Of a DNA stretch of 38,824 nt, positions 24,403 through 31,405 are shown one piece after another. The DNA is taken from assembly GCA_002359655.1 (NCBI GenBank), contig DENL01000049.1:1-38824 (forward strand), in the 5' to 3' direction. The position numbers and the translations under genes are program-made. The stretch's first letter is position 1; every line of letters starts with the position of its first letter. The notes under the pieces are model-generated. The model was not told the DNA's origin and ran no database searches. It was given only the letters and a program-made list of their open reading frames with translations. This stretch comes from Rickettsiales bacterium UBA2645. Lineage in GTDB: Bacteria; Pseudomonadota; Alphaproteobacteria; Rickettsiales; UBA1997.

Positions 24403-24894
24403 CTAAATTCTTACCGATATAGTCACCGCACGACGATTCTTTGCCAAAGCTTCCTCATTGTGTCCTTTATCAACTGGCATTGATTTGCCGTAGCTGACGA
24501 TACTTATTTTTGAAGATTTTACTTTGTTTTTCACAAAAAATTCTTTAACGGCTTTCGCTCTTTTTTTGCCTAATTTTTTATTGTAAGAAGCAGAACCTCT
24601 TTCATCGCAATAGCCTTCAATAATAATTTTTCCGTTAGAAGATTTTACAACTTCTTTAACATCCGGCAATGCTTTGCTTTCCAAATATTGCTTTGATTCA
24701 GAGCTTAGTGAAAAGCTATTAGTATCAAAAAAAACAACGTGTTTATTATCTGATTTTTTTACATCAGAAGAATTTTCTTCTTTCCCTAAAGAAATTGCTT
24801 TGACGGATTCGACTTGTGAAGAGTCTTGCGAATGTTTACCGCTGCAAGAAGCGAGTAGAGCAACAAAGACGAAAATTGAAAAATTCTTTAACAT
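24403..24894 (-). CDS. pal: Peptidoglycan-associated lipoprotein Pal
   Basis: A 163-aa outer-membrane lipoprotein. The signal peptide ends LLASC (Cys17). The OmpA-like domain (about 55-163) starts VVFFDTNSFSLSSESKQYL and contains EGYCDERGSASYNKKLGKKR, the family's E-G-H-C-D-E-R-G-S peptidoglycan-binding region with His replaced by Tyr. The C-terminus is KNRRAVTISVRI. It anchors the outer membrane to peptidoglycan as part of Tol-Pal. Unlike most genes here it has a GAGG Shine-Dalgarno. tolB is not adjacent, and a strong terminator follows. Confidence 0.92.
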   Translation of the reverse strand: MLKNFSIFVFVALLASCSGKHSQDSSQVESVKAISLGKEENSSDVKKSDNKHVVFFDTNSFSLSSESKQYLESKALPDVKEVVKSSNGKIIIEGYCDERGSASYNKKLGKKRAKAVKEFFVKNKVKSSKISIVSYGKSMPVDKGHNEEALAKNRRAVTISVRI

Positions 24895-25011
24895 TTGGAT
24901 ACCTCAATATTTTATTAATAGAATTTTTGGTGTTTGTTTAAGCATCGCTCAATCAAGCTATTTGTAAGGATAATTTATCACAACATTAAATTTCCTGCCC
25001 AGCTTTTTTAT

Positions 25012-25608
25012 TCATGGATAAAGCTTTTTTATGTCCCAAGAATTTAGTTTTTCATGTCGCTTAAAAACTTCTCTTTTATGAATACGAAATTCACCCTCTT
25101 CCCAAAATTCAATTCTTCTAGGAATGACTCTAAAACCTGACCAGAAAGGTGGTCTTGGCACTTCTTGATTTTCAAAATCTTGTGTAACTTTTTTGATTCT
25201 CTCTTCAAACTCTTGCCATTCTTGCATTTCACAAGATTGTTTTGAAGCCCAAGCGCCAATTTGACTGCCTCTTCTGCGTGATGAAAAATAATCGTCAGCT
25301 TCTTTGATAGAAACTTTCTCTACCTCGCCTTCAATTCTAACTTGCAGACCCAAAACTCCCCAATAAAAACAAAGAGCCACATTGTTATTTTGAGATAACT
25401 CTTTGCCTTTTCGACTGGTCAAGTTGGTGAAAAAACAAAATCCGCGCTCATCAAAACTTTTAAGTAAAACCATTCTTGCTGAAGGACGATTATTCTCATC
25501 AACTGTTGCAAGGCACATGGCTGTAGGTTCAATAATCTGTGAATTTGATTTAGCTTTATTAAACCATTCGTGAAATTTTTTGAAAGGCTGATCAAAATTA
25601 GCTGTCAT
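25012..25608 (-). CDS. pdxH: Pyridoxamine 5'-phosphate oxidase PdxH
   Basis: The ATG at 25608 gives MTANFDQPFKKFHEWFNKAK and a 198-aa enzyme; a start 29 codons earlier was rejected because the extra hydrophobic segment has no counterpart in the family. PdxH oxidises PNP/PMP to the vitamin B6 cofactor PLP with FMN. Visible motifs are EPTAMCLATVDENNRPSARM, VLLKSFDERGFCFFTNLTSR, the SRRRGSQIGAWAS block and the C-terminal PRRIEFWEEGEFRIHKR. pdxJ, the preceding pathway enzyme, is also in this window. It is divergent from ctaG. Confidence 0.95.
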   Translation of the reverse strand: MTANFDQPFKKFHEWFNKAKSNSQIIEPTAMCLATVDENNRPSARMVLLKSFDERGFCFFTNLTSRKGKELSQNNNVALCFYWGVLGLQVRIEGEVEKVSIKEADDYFSSRRRGSQIGAWASKQSCEMQEWQEFEERIKKVTQDFENQEVPRPPFWSGFRVIPRRIEFWEEGEFRIHKREVFKRHEKLNSWDIKKLYP

Positions 25609-25640
25609 TTTTAAAAATATTGAAGGTGAAATTTTAAGTA

Positions 25641-25701
25641 AGTAGGGTGAGAAAATCCTAGAAACAATTTTAAAAACCATTTCCAAAATATGCACCCTAC
25701 T
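25641..25701. repeat. Long-spaced 9-bp inverted repeat in the pdxH/ctaG divergent region
   Basis: AGTAGGGTG at 25641-25649 is matched by its reverse complement CACCCTACT at 25693-25701, with 43 bases between. The second arm lies in the first codons of ctaG. It could form a hairpin or be two half-sites of a regulator. It may also be coincidence. Confidence 0.35.
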
Positions 25702-26199
25702 TTGCGCAAAATGCTTTATTTAGCATTAATATTTTTTGTAATTTTTGTCGCTCTACAACCTTACAACTACTTCTGCAATTACAGTAATAAATGTCAGGGC
25801 ATTTATTTATCTGAGTTATTTCCAAGCCCTGAAGGAGAAACACAAATCAGCGCTATAATGGAAATAAAAAACCTGCGCAACGACATTATTTTTGAAACTG
25901 AAGAACCTAAAATTATTTACACAGTTTCTGGCAAAAAAAATATCGCCAATTATCGCATCGAAAATAACTCAGATAAAACAATAAGATTCCGACCAGAATT
26001 TTATGTCGAACCAAAAGAATTTAAAAAATATGTTATTCGCCGTGAATGCCTGTGCTTCAGAGAATATAAACTTAGAAGAGGTGAAGTAATTTTAGTGCAC
26101 AGCTCTTTTAAAATTGATCCCGCAATTGAAAAAGATCCTATTTTTATCAGAGACAAACCCAATATCAGAATTGGCTATCTAGCAAAAAAGACTGACTAA
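25690..26199 (+). CDS. ctaG: Cox11/CtaG-type cytochrome c oxidase assembly protein, diverged
   Basis: A 169-aa membrane-anchored copper chaperone for the CuB site of cytochrome oxidase. An N-terminal transmembrane helix (about 8-23) is followed by QPYNYFCNYSNKCQG, like the Cox11 pattern P-x-Y-x-x-F-C-x-x-T-G. The periplasmic Ig-like domain contains NYRIENNSDKTIRFRPEFYV and the copper-binding motif CLCF (C120, C122; CFCF in classical Cox11), then LRRGEVILVHSSFKIDPAIE. The overall fit is clear, but the sequence is diverged and short of several consensus residues. It is divergent from pdxH, and the oxidase subunits are not in the window. Confidence 0.83.
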   Translation: MHPTLRKMLYLALIFFVIFVALQPYNYFCNYSNKCQGIYLSELFPSPEGETQISAIMEIKNLRNDIIFETEEPKIIYTVSGKKNIANYRIENNSDKTIRFRPEFYVEPKEFKKYVIRRECLCFREYKLRRGEVILVHSSFKIDPAIEKDPIFIRDKPNIRIGYLAKKTD

Positions 26200-26205
26200 A
26201 GTTGA

Positions 26206-27585
26206 TTAAACTTTTTGCCAAGAAGTACCTTCTTTACTATCTTTAAGAGCAATACCAATTTTAAGTAAATCATCGCGGATTTGATCAGATAAAGCCCAGT
26301 TTTTTTCTTGTTTAGCTTTGATGCGCAGCTCGATTTGAGTCGCAATATAAGCTTCATCAATATCGCTAGAATTTTTCTTAGTAAAAAAACTAACATCTAA
26401 CAGCCCAAGAAAATCAAGGGTTTGCAAGAATTGATTTTTTAGATTTTGATTATTTTCAGTTCTAATTTCTTTGGCTTTCTCGTGCAACAAAGCAAATGTT
26501 TTTGAAACATTTAGATCATTAGCTAACTCTTGCAAAACCTCGAAAAACAAGCCTTCTTTATACTTACCGCTTTGATAAGATTTTAGCTCAGATTCGTCAA
26601 AAAGTGTGTAGAATTTTTCAACAGATTTTTTGGCATCAATTAATGCTTTTTGATTGAAGTCAAAAGGTTTGTGATAATGCGTTGAAAGCAATAAATAACG
26701 AATTGTAATTCCTGCAAATCCTTGATCCAAAAGATCGCGCACTGTGATAAAGTTTTTGAGCGACTTGCTCATTTTCTCGCCATCAACAGTTAAAAATCCG
26801 TTATGAATCCAAAAATTAGCATAATGCGAACCAAGATTGGCGCAGCAACTTTGAGCAATTTCGTTTTCGTGATGTGGAAATTGCAAATCGGCGCCACCGC
26901 CATGAACATCAAAATTATCGCCCAAATATTTTGAACTCATCGCTGAACATTCAATGTGCCAACCGGGACGACCTTTTCCCCAAGGGCTTTCAAAAACACT
27001 TGAGACATCATCTTGCTTGTCTGCTGGTTTCCACAAAACAAAATCAAGTGGATTTTTTTTGTAAGTGGCAATTTCAACTCTGGCGCCAGCAATCATCTCA
27101 TCAAGCGTACGATTTGAAAGCTGTCCGTAATTTTTGTAAGCCGCAACATCAAACAGAACATGGCCTTGATTTTGATAAGCAAAACCATTTGCGATAAGCT
27201 TTTCGATCATATTGATCATTTCAGGAATGTGAAGTGTAGCGCGCGGTTCAAAGGTTGGACGCAAAACGTTCAGCGCGTCGATATCTTGATAAAAAAAGGC
27301 GATGATTTTTTCAGTTAAACTTTGAATAGAGATTTTTTGCTCAATTGCCGCGGCATTTATTTTATCGTCAACATCAGTGATATTGCGCACAAAAGTTACG
27401 CGAGGAAATGCTTCTAAAAAAAAGCGAAATAGTAAATCATAAACCACGATGCTACGAGCGTTGCCCAGATGCGGCCGATCATAAACCGTTGGGCCGCAAA
27501 CATACATTTTTAGATGTTTTGGATCAATGGCAGTGAAGGTTTCGAGCTTATTACTTAAAGTGTTAAAAAATTGCATTTTGATCAT
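26206..27585 (-). CDS. cysS: Cysteinyl-tRNA synthetase
   Basis: A 459-aa class I synthetase that charges tRNA-Cys. The first zinc Cys and HIGH-like motif are in MYVCGPTVYDRPHLGNARS. WHIECSAMS and GGGADLQFPHHENEIAQ supply the other zinc ligands, and KMSKSLKNF is the KMSKS loop. The C-terminal DALR-like helices and the final segment WALSDQIRDDLLKIGIALKD are normal. Either ATG at 27585 or the one three codons later could be used. The first overlaps the upstream thioredoxin gene stop as ATGA and is favoured. Confidence 0.97.
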   Translation of the reverse strand: MIKMQFFNTLSNKLETFTAIDPKHLKMYVCGPTVYDRPHLGNARSIVVYDLLFRFFLEAFPRVTFVRNITDVDDKINAAAIEQKISIQSLTEKIIAFFYQDIDALNVLRPTFEPRATLHIPEMINMIEKLIANGFAYQNQGHVLFDVAAYKNYGQLSNRTLDEMIAGARVEIATYKKNPLDFVLWKPADKQDDVSSVFESPWGKGRPGWHIECSAMSSKYLGDNFDVHGGGADLQFPHHENEIAQSCCANLGSHYANFWIHNGFLTVDGEKMSKSLKNFITVRDLLDQGFAGITIRYLLLSTHYHKPFDFNQKALIDAKKSVEKFYTLFDESELKSYQSGKYKEGLFFEVLQELANDLNVSKTFALLHEKAKEIRTENNQNLKNQFLQTLDFLGLLDVSFFTKKNSSDIDEAYIATQIELRIKAKQEKNWALSDQIRDDLLKIGIALKDSKEGTSWQKV

Positions 27586-28223
27586 AAGTAAAGCTCTTTA
27601 ATAACTTTATTGCGCAGGTAGTTTTTTCCTTTAACGCCAACATATTTAACTTTCACTTCACCTTGACGCGAAATCAATACTGTAAAGGGAATACGGCCTT
27701 GATATCGGATATTTTTTTTCTTTAAAAAATCTAAAAAGCCCTCTTTAAAAGCCAAATAGCGAGCTGGAAAATATAAATTTCCAAATTTATTTAAATGCTC
27801 CTTTAAGCTTTGAGGATCAAGGTCGCGATCAGTTGCTAAAGCCACTATTTGCAAATCTGTATTTTGAAATTCTTGTGCAATTTCGTTAATAATTGGAAAT
27901 TGCTGCGTACAAATTGAACACCAAGTTGTGTAAAGATAAAGCAAAACTGGCTTGCCATCAAAACTCTCAAACTCATTAGCAATTTGAGTTGTGGTCATTG
28001 CTTGCGCATTTTGCTCGTTAAAAGTGATATTTTTTGACTGAGGAATTTGCACATCAAGATAGCTGGGATTTTCAACAAAAATATCCCACAAAAGCATGCC
28101 AACTAATGCTCCAGCTGCGATTACAACAAAAAACATTTTTTTATTTTCTCCTAATTTTTTTCTGAAGTTTCTGAGATTTTGTAATTTTTTATGTCGCGCA
28201 AAAGAAATTATTTTTTCTGACAT
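27582..28223 (-). CDS. TlpA-like membrane-anchored thioredoxin
   Basis: A 213-aa protein with a basic cytoplasmic N-terminus, one transmembrane helix (about 31-49) and a periplasmic thioredoxin-fold domain. The redox centre is TTWCSICTQQFP (C102, C105; WCxxC), and IPFTVLISRQGEVKVKYVG holds the cis-Pro region. TlpA/ResA relatives reduce apocytochromes or CuA assembly partners. The presence of a Cox11-type gene nearby is compatible with a role in oxidase assembly, but this is inference. It overlaps cysS by 4 bases. Confidence 0.87.
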   Translation of the reverse strand: MSEKIISFARHKKLQNLRNFRKKLGENKKMFFVVIAAGALVGMLLWDIFVENPSYLDVQIPQSKNITFNEQNAQAMTTTQIANEFESFDGKPVLLYLYTTWCSICTQQFPIINEIAQEFQNTDLQIVALATDRDLDPQSLKEHLNKFGNLYFPARYLAFKEGFLDFLKKKNIRYQGRIPFTVLISRQGEVKVKYVGVKGKNYLRNKVIKELYL

Positions 28224-28253
28224 TTTTATGTTTTGTGATATTTTATCCCGTAT

Positions 28254-28336
28254 GTCCCTTTGACATGCGGGACGGGGATCCCCGCGAGGTGGGGCGCGAC
28301 TCGTGTCGCGTTTCCGTATCCCGCAGGGATAAAGGA
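28254..28336. repeat. GC-rich palindromic dispersed repeat, copy B (complete)
   Basis: An 83-base GC-rich island in the 200-base gap between the thioredoxin gene and folB. Its ends are imperfect inverted copies (GTCCCTTT...TGCGGGAC against GTATCCCGCAGGGATAAAGGAC). Inside are the palindrome GGGGATCCCC (28274-28283) and the hairpin CGCGAC-TCGT-GTCGCG (28295-28310). The right 52 bases match copy A next to the transposase almost base for base. The remaining intergenic bases hold no further feature that I can see. Confidence 0.75.
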
Positions 28337-28423
28337 CTATTTAATTTTGTTGATTTAGCAACAATCTACAACTTAAAGTGAAGCCCAAACTAATTTGCTA
28401 GGCAAATCTTTAAAATTCAAATC

Positions 28424-28780
28424 ATGATCATCAAAATTAAAAACTTAAGACTACAGACAATTATTGGTGTTTACGATTGGGAAAAAAGCGTTGATCGCGA
28501 AATAATAATCAACGCCGAAATTACCACTAATTACACAAAATCAAAAGATAGCGACGATCTTGTCGATACAATAGATTACGATCTGATAATTTCTAAGCTA
28601 AAAAATTTAGTAGCAACTAAGCGCTTCAAATTAATCGAAAAAATGGCGCAAAGTGCAATGGACGAAATTTTGCAAGATCCACGTATTAAAAAGTGCAAAC
28701 TAGAAATTGATAAAGTTGGAGTTGTTGAAAATGTCGACGCTTTTTCAGTAACTCTGGAACAAGAAAATCATCATGGATGA
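28424..28780 (+). CDS. folB: Dihydroneopterin aldolase FolB
   Basis: A 118-aa enzyme that splits dihydroneopterin in folate synthesis. It begins IIKIKNLRLQTIIGVYDWEK, the standard FolB start with the I-G-x-x-x-W-E block. DLVDTIDYDLIISKLKNLVA and FKLIEKMAQSAMDEIL follow, with the conserved Tyr and Glu of the active site. VGVVENVDAFSVTLEQ ends the domain. It overlaps lptC by 8 bases, so folB-lptC-aroC form one transcription unit. Confidence 0.93.
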   Translation: MIIKIKNLRLQTIIGVYDWEKSVDREIIINAEITTNYTKSKDSDDLVDTIDYDLIISKLKNLVATKRFKLIEKMAQSAMDEILQDPRIKKCKLEIDKVGVVENVDAFSVTLEQENHHG

Positions 28781-29228
28781 GCGCACACAGCAAGTTTTAT
28801 TGCTGATCAAATCACATTCTAAAATCAAAAACTATCTGACGATTCTGTGCTACTGCGCCATAGTTAGCGGTTTGTTTGTTTACGTATTTTACGCTATTGG
28901 TAAAAACAGCAACAATATCAGATTGGTGAAGCAATACACTCAAAATCCTGATCATTACAAAATTGAAAAAATAATGACTAATCCACGCATAAAATTTCAA
29001 CATGAAGACGGACAAATTTATAATATCAAAGCCAAAAAAGCTCAGCATGTGGATGATCATCAAGTTTTTCTTTACGATGTTTTTGCAGAAGGCGACATTG
29101 GCAGCATTGCTTCAGGAAAACTTGAAGTTAGCGAAGAAGGTGATCATTTAATTTTTACAGAAAATCCGGTTTTGATTTTAAATAGAACCAAAAATCTCAA
29201 TCAAAAAAATAAAGAAAATGAGCAATAA
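28773..29228 (+). CDS. lptC: LptC-like LPS export periplasmic protein
   Basis: A 151-aa bitopic protein with one N-terminal transmembrane helix (about 21-42). The following domain has MTNPRIKFQHEDGQIYNIKA, KKAQHVDDHQVFLYDV and GDIGSIASGKLEVSEEG, fitting the beta-jellyroll of LptC, which accepts LPS from LptBFG. The product implies an LPS-type outer membrane. lptA and lptB are not adjacent, unlike many bacteria. It overlaps folB at its start and aroC at its end by 11 bases. Confidence 0.78.
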   Translation: MDERTQQVLLLIKSHSKIKNYLTILCYCAIVSGLFVYVFYAIGKNSNNIRLVKQYTQNPDHYKIEKIMTNPRIKFQHEDGQIYNIKAKKAQHVDDHQVFLYDVFAEGDIGSIASGKLEVSEEGDHLIFTENPVLILNRTKNLNQKNKENEQ

Positions 29229-30285
29229 ATTCGGACAGCTTTTTTCATTCACAACTTGGGGTGAAAGTCACGGTGAAGCAATTGGCTGTGTTGTTGATGG
29301 CTGCCCTTCCCTTCTTGATTTACAAGAAAGTGACATTCAAAAATATTTAGACAAACGCCGTCCGGGACAATCAAAATTCACTACACAAAGACAAGAGCCA
29401 GATCAAATTAAAATTCTTTCTGGCGTGTTTGAAGGCAAAACTACTGGCACTCCAATCAGTTTAGTGATTTACAATCAAGATCAAAAAAGCCACGATTACG
29501 GCGACATCAAAAATAAATTTCGACCAAGTCACGCTGATTACACTTATTTTGAAAAATACGGCATTCGTGATTATCGCGGCGGTGGTCGATCTTCAGCACG
29601 TGAAACTGCAATGCGAGTTGCAGCAGGTGCTGTTGCTCGTAAAATTCTAACGCAAGAAAATATTCAAATAGTTGGCTACTTAACTCAAATCGGTGAGAAA
29701 AAAATTGATCGCACACGCATCGATTTTTCTGAAATTGACAAAAACGATTTCTTTTGTCCCGACTCGCTAGCTGCCAAAAATTTTGCAGACTACTTACTTG
29801 AAATCAGAAAATCTGGCGATTCAGTCGGAGCAATTATTGAACTTGTTGCCAAAAATATTCCCGTCGGACTTGGTGAACCAATTTACAATAAATTAGATAC
29901 GCAAATCGCCGCCGCAATGATGTCAATCAATGCCGTAAAAGCTGTTGAAATTGGCGACGGCATGCAGACGGCTGAAAAAAAAGGTTCTGAACTTGCTGAC
30001 GAAATGTGGAGTGAAAATGGCAAAGTAAAATTTGCTTCAAATCACTCTGGCGGAGTTTTAGGTGGAATTTCTTCCGGACAAGATTTGGTTGTGCGTTTTG
30101 CTGTCAAGCCAACCAGCTCGATTTTAATTCCTCGTCGCACAATCGATACGGATAAAAATAATTGTGAAATTATCACCAAAGGTCGCCACGATCCTTGTGT
30201 TGGAATTCGCGCAGTTCCAGTTGGCGAGGCGATGCTTGCTTGTGTTTTGGCTGATTTTATTTTGCTGAAAAAAGCTCGTAGCTAA
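29218..30285 (+). CDS. aroC: Chorismate synthase
   Basis: A 355-aa FMN-dependent enzyme making chorismate from EPSP, last step of the shikimate pathway. It begins MSNKFGQLFSFTTWGESHGE with the family motif G-E-S-H-G. RRPGQSKFTTQRQEPDQIKI, YGIRDYRGGGRSSARETAMR and SNHSGGVLGGISSGQ, then VKPTSSI, are all diagnostic. KGRHDPCVGIRAVPVGEAM closes the active site. Full length and intact. The ATG lies inside the lptC 3' end. Confidence 0.97.
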   Translation: MSNKFGQLFSFTTWGESHGEAIGCVVDGCPSLLDLQESDIQKYLDKRRPGQSKFTTQRQEPDQIKILSGVFEGKTTGTPISLVIYNQDQKSHDYGDIKNKFRPSHADYTYFEKYGIRDYRGGGRSSARETAMRVAAGAVARKILTQENIQIVGYLTQIGEKKIDRTRIDFSEIDKNDFFCPDSLAAKNFADYLLEIRKSGDSVGAIIELVAKNIPVGLGEPIYNKLDTQIAAAMMSINAVKAVEIGDGMQTAEKKGSELADEMWSENGKVKFASNHSGGVLGGISSGQDLVVRFAVKPTSSILIPRRTIDTDKNNCEIITKGRHDPCVGIRAVPVGEAMLACVLADFILLKKARS

Positions 30286-30418
30286 TCCTGTGGAAAAGCT
30301 CTTAGCAAAAAAATTTAGGAAAAAGATTTTTCTTGCTTAAGGTAATTTACTGAATATTTCTGCGCACTCGGCTGTGACATTGATCGCTTCCGAATTAAAA
30401 ATAACAAAAATCTAAAAT

Positions 30419-31105
30419 ATGAAAAAACTAGTAAAGCTCGCAGCTTTGTCTGCTGTTTTAACCTCGTTGACTTGTCCGGCTTTTGCCCAAACTACATCAA
30501 CGGATACAACCTCTAAAACAGGAAACTCTACAACTTATGGAACCACTAGTTCCAATTCTAGCAAAGAAAAACTTGACGACACTCGTAACGAAACAAGACG
30601 AGATCGTAGAGAAGGACGTAGAGATCGCAGAGATCAAATGATGAGAAATCACGAACAAAGAATGGAAAGACGCGATGATCGCAGAGAAGAAGAAATGAGA
30701 AATCGCGACGATCGTAAAGAAGGAAGAATGGAAGATCGTGACAATCGCAGAGAAGGAGAAATGGAAAATCGCGATCGTAATGATCGAAATGATCAAGGAA
30801 TGAGAAATCGCGATGATCGCAGAGACCAAAGAATGGAAAATCGCCAAGGCGATAATCAGGGCGGTGATCGCCGAGGCAGTCCTCAACCACAAGCTGGACA
30901 AGGTTCTGGCCCTAGAGGTGGTGAAAGACCAGCTGGTGGCCCTCAAGGTGGTGGTAATGGTGGTCCTCAAGGCGGTGGACGTCCTGCTGGTGGTCCTGCT
31001 GCTGGCGGACCTGGTGGCGGTGCTGGTGGTGGCGCTCCTGCTGGCGGCGGCGGTGCTCCTGCTGGTGGCGGCGGCGGTGCTGGTGGACCCAGTGGCAAAC
31101 GCTAA
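30419..31105 (+). CDS. Exported low-complexity protein with 11-residue tandem repeats and a Gly/Pro-rich tail
   Basis: A 228-aa protein of unknown function. A Sec signal peptide (KKLVKLAALSAVLTSLTCPAFA, cut after residue 23) is followed by a Ser/Thr-rich spacer (24-55) and an Arg/Asp/Glu-rich segment (60-145). Within this, Met starts recur at residues 82, 93, 104, 115, 128 and 139, giving an 11-residue repeat of the form M-[ER]-x-R-D-[DN]-R-[RK]-[ED]-x-x (one copy has 13). The tail (about 146-228) is almost only Gly, Pro, Ala and Gln, ending GPSGKR. The repeat segment may form a charged helix, and the tail should be disordered. It is a single-gene unit with a strong terminator. GC-rich composition of the tail differs from neighbours. 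Confidence 0.75.
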   Translation: MKKLVKLAALSAVLTSLTCPAFAQTTSTDTTSKTGNSTTYGTTSSNSSKEKLDDTRNETRRDRREGRRDRRDQMMRNHEQRMERRDDRREEEMRNRDDRKEGRMEDRDNRREGEMENRDRNDRNDQGMRNRDDRRDQRMENRQGDNQGGDRRGSPQPQAGQGSGPRGGERPAGGPQGGGNGGPQGGGRPAGGPAAGGPGGGAGGGAPAGGGGAPAGGGGGAGGPSGKR

Positions 31106-31129
31106 ACAAATAAAAAGTTAAAAACTTTC

Positions 31130-31164
31130 AACCAGCTTTGAAGAAATTCAAAGCTGGTTTTTTT
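31130..31164 (+). terminator. Rho-independent terminator after the repeat-protein gene
   Basis: A 13-bp perfect stem (31130-31142 with 31147-31159, core CCAGCTTTGAA) is closed by a GAAA tetraloop and followed by seven T residues. It lies 25 bases after the stop codon. Confidence 0.92.
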
Positions 31165-31243
31165 GTGCTAATGTCTCCCTCTTTTTTTAAAAAAAAATGC
31201 CGAAATCTTGCTTAAATAAAAGCTGATTTTTTGTAATTTTTTA

Positions 31244-31336
31244 GTGTAATTTGCCTATGGGCTTGGCGCTTTGATTTTAAAGGGACAGAGACGGTTTCTC
31301 TGAATTTTGAACACGTGTTCAAAATTCAGTTTTTTT
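31244..31336 (+). ncRNA. Candidate small RNA or orphan terminator structure
   Basis: In the 300-base gap between the repeat-protein gene and rarA, a hairpin CAGAGA-CGGTT-TCTCTG (31286-31302) overlaps by 3 bases a perfect 30-base palindrome (31300-31329, core GAACACGTGTTC) followed by T7. A second intrinsic terminator after an already terminated gene suggests an independent short transcript. Possible promoter boxes are TTGCTT (31208-31213) and TGTAAT (31232-31237) at 18-base spacing. No known RNA family is recognised. The rest of the gap, including a C-rich stretch near 31360, shows nothing else. Confidence 0.35.
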
Positions 31337-31405
31337 GTGATTAAATTTAGAATTTAAATACCCCCCTAACCCAGTTGAAATTTAATCCCCTCTTTTTCAA
31401 CAAAG

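Noticed and set aside
30497..30970. Long minus-strand reading frames opposite the 11-residue repeat gene (157 and 110 aa)
   Set aside because: They are mirror images of the repetitive Arg/Asp/Gly codons; the plus-strand frame has a signal peptide, a terminator and a regular 11-residue period.
31311..31320. GAACACGTGTTC as a Bacillus-type LexA box near rarA
   Set aside because: It lies at the 3' end of rarA inside a terminator-like palindrome with a T-tract, not upstream of a gene start, and differs from the local operator candidate.
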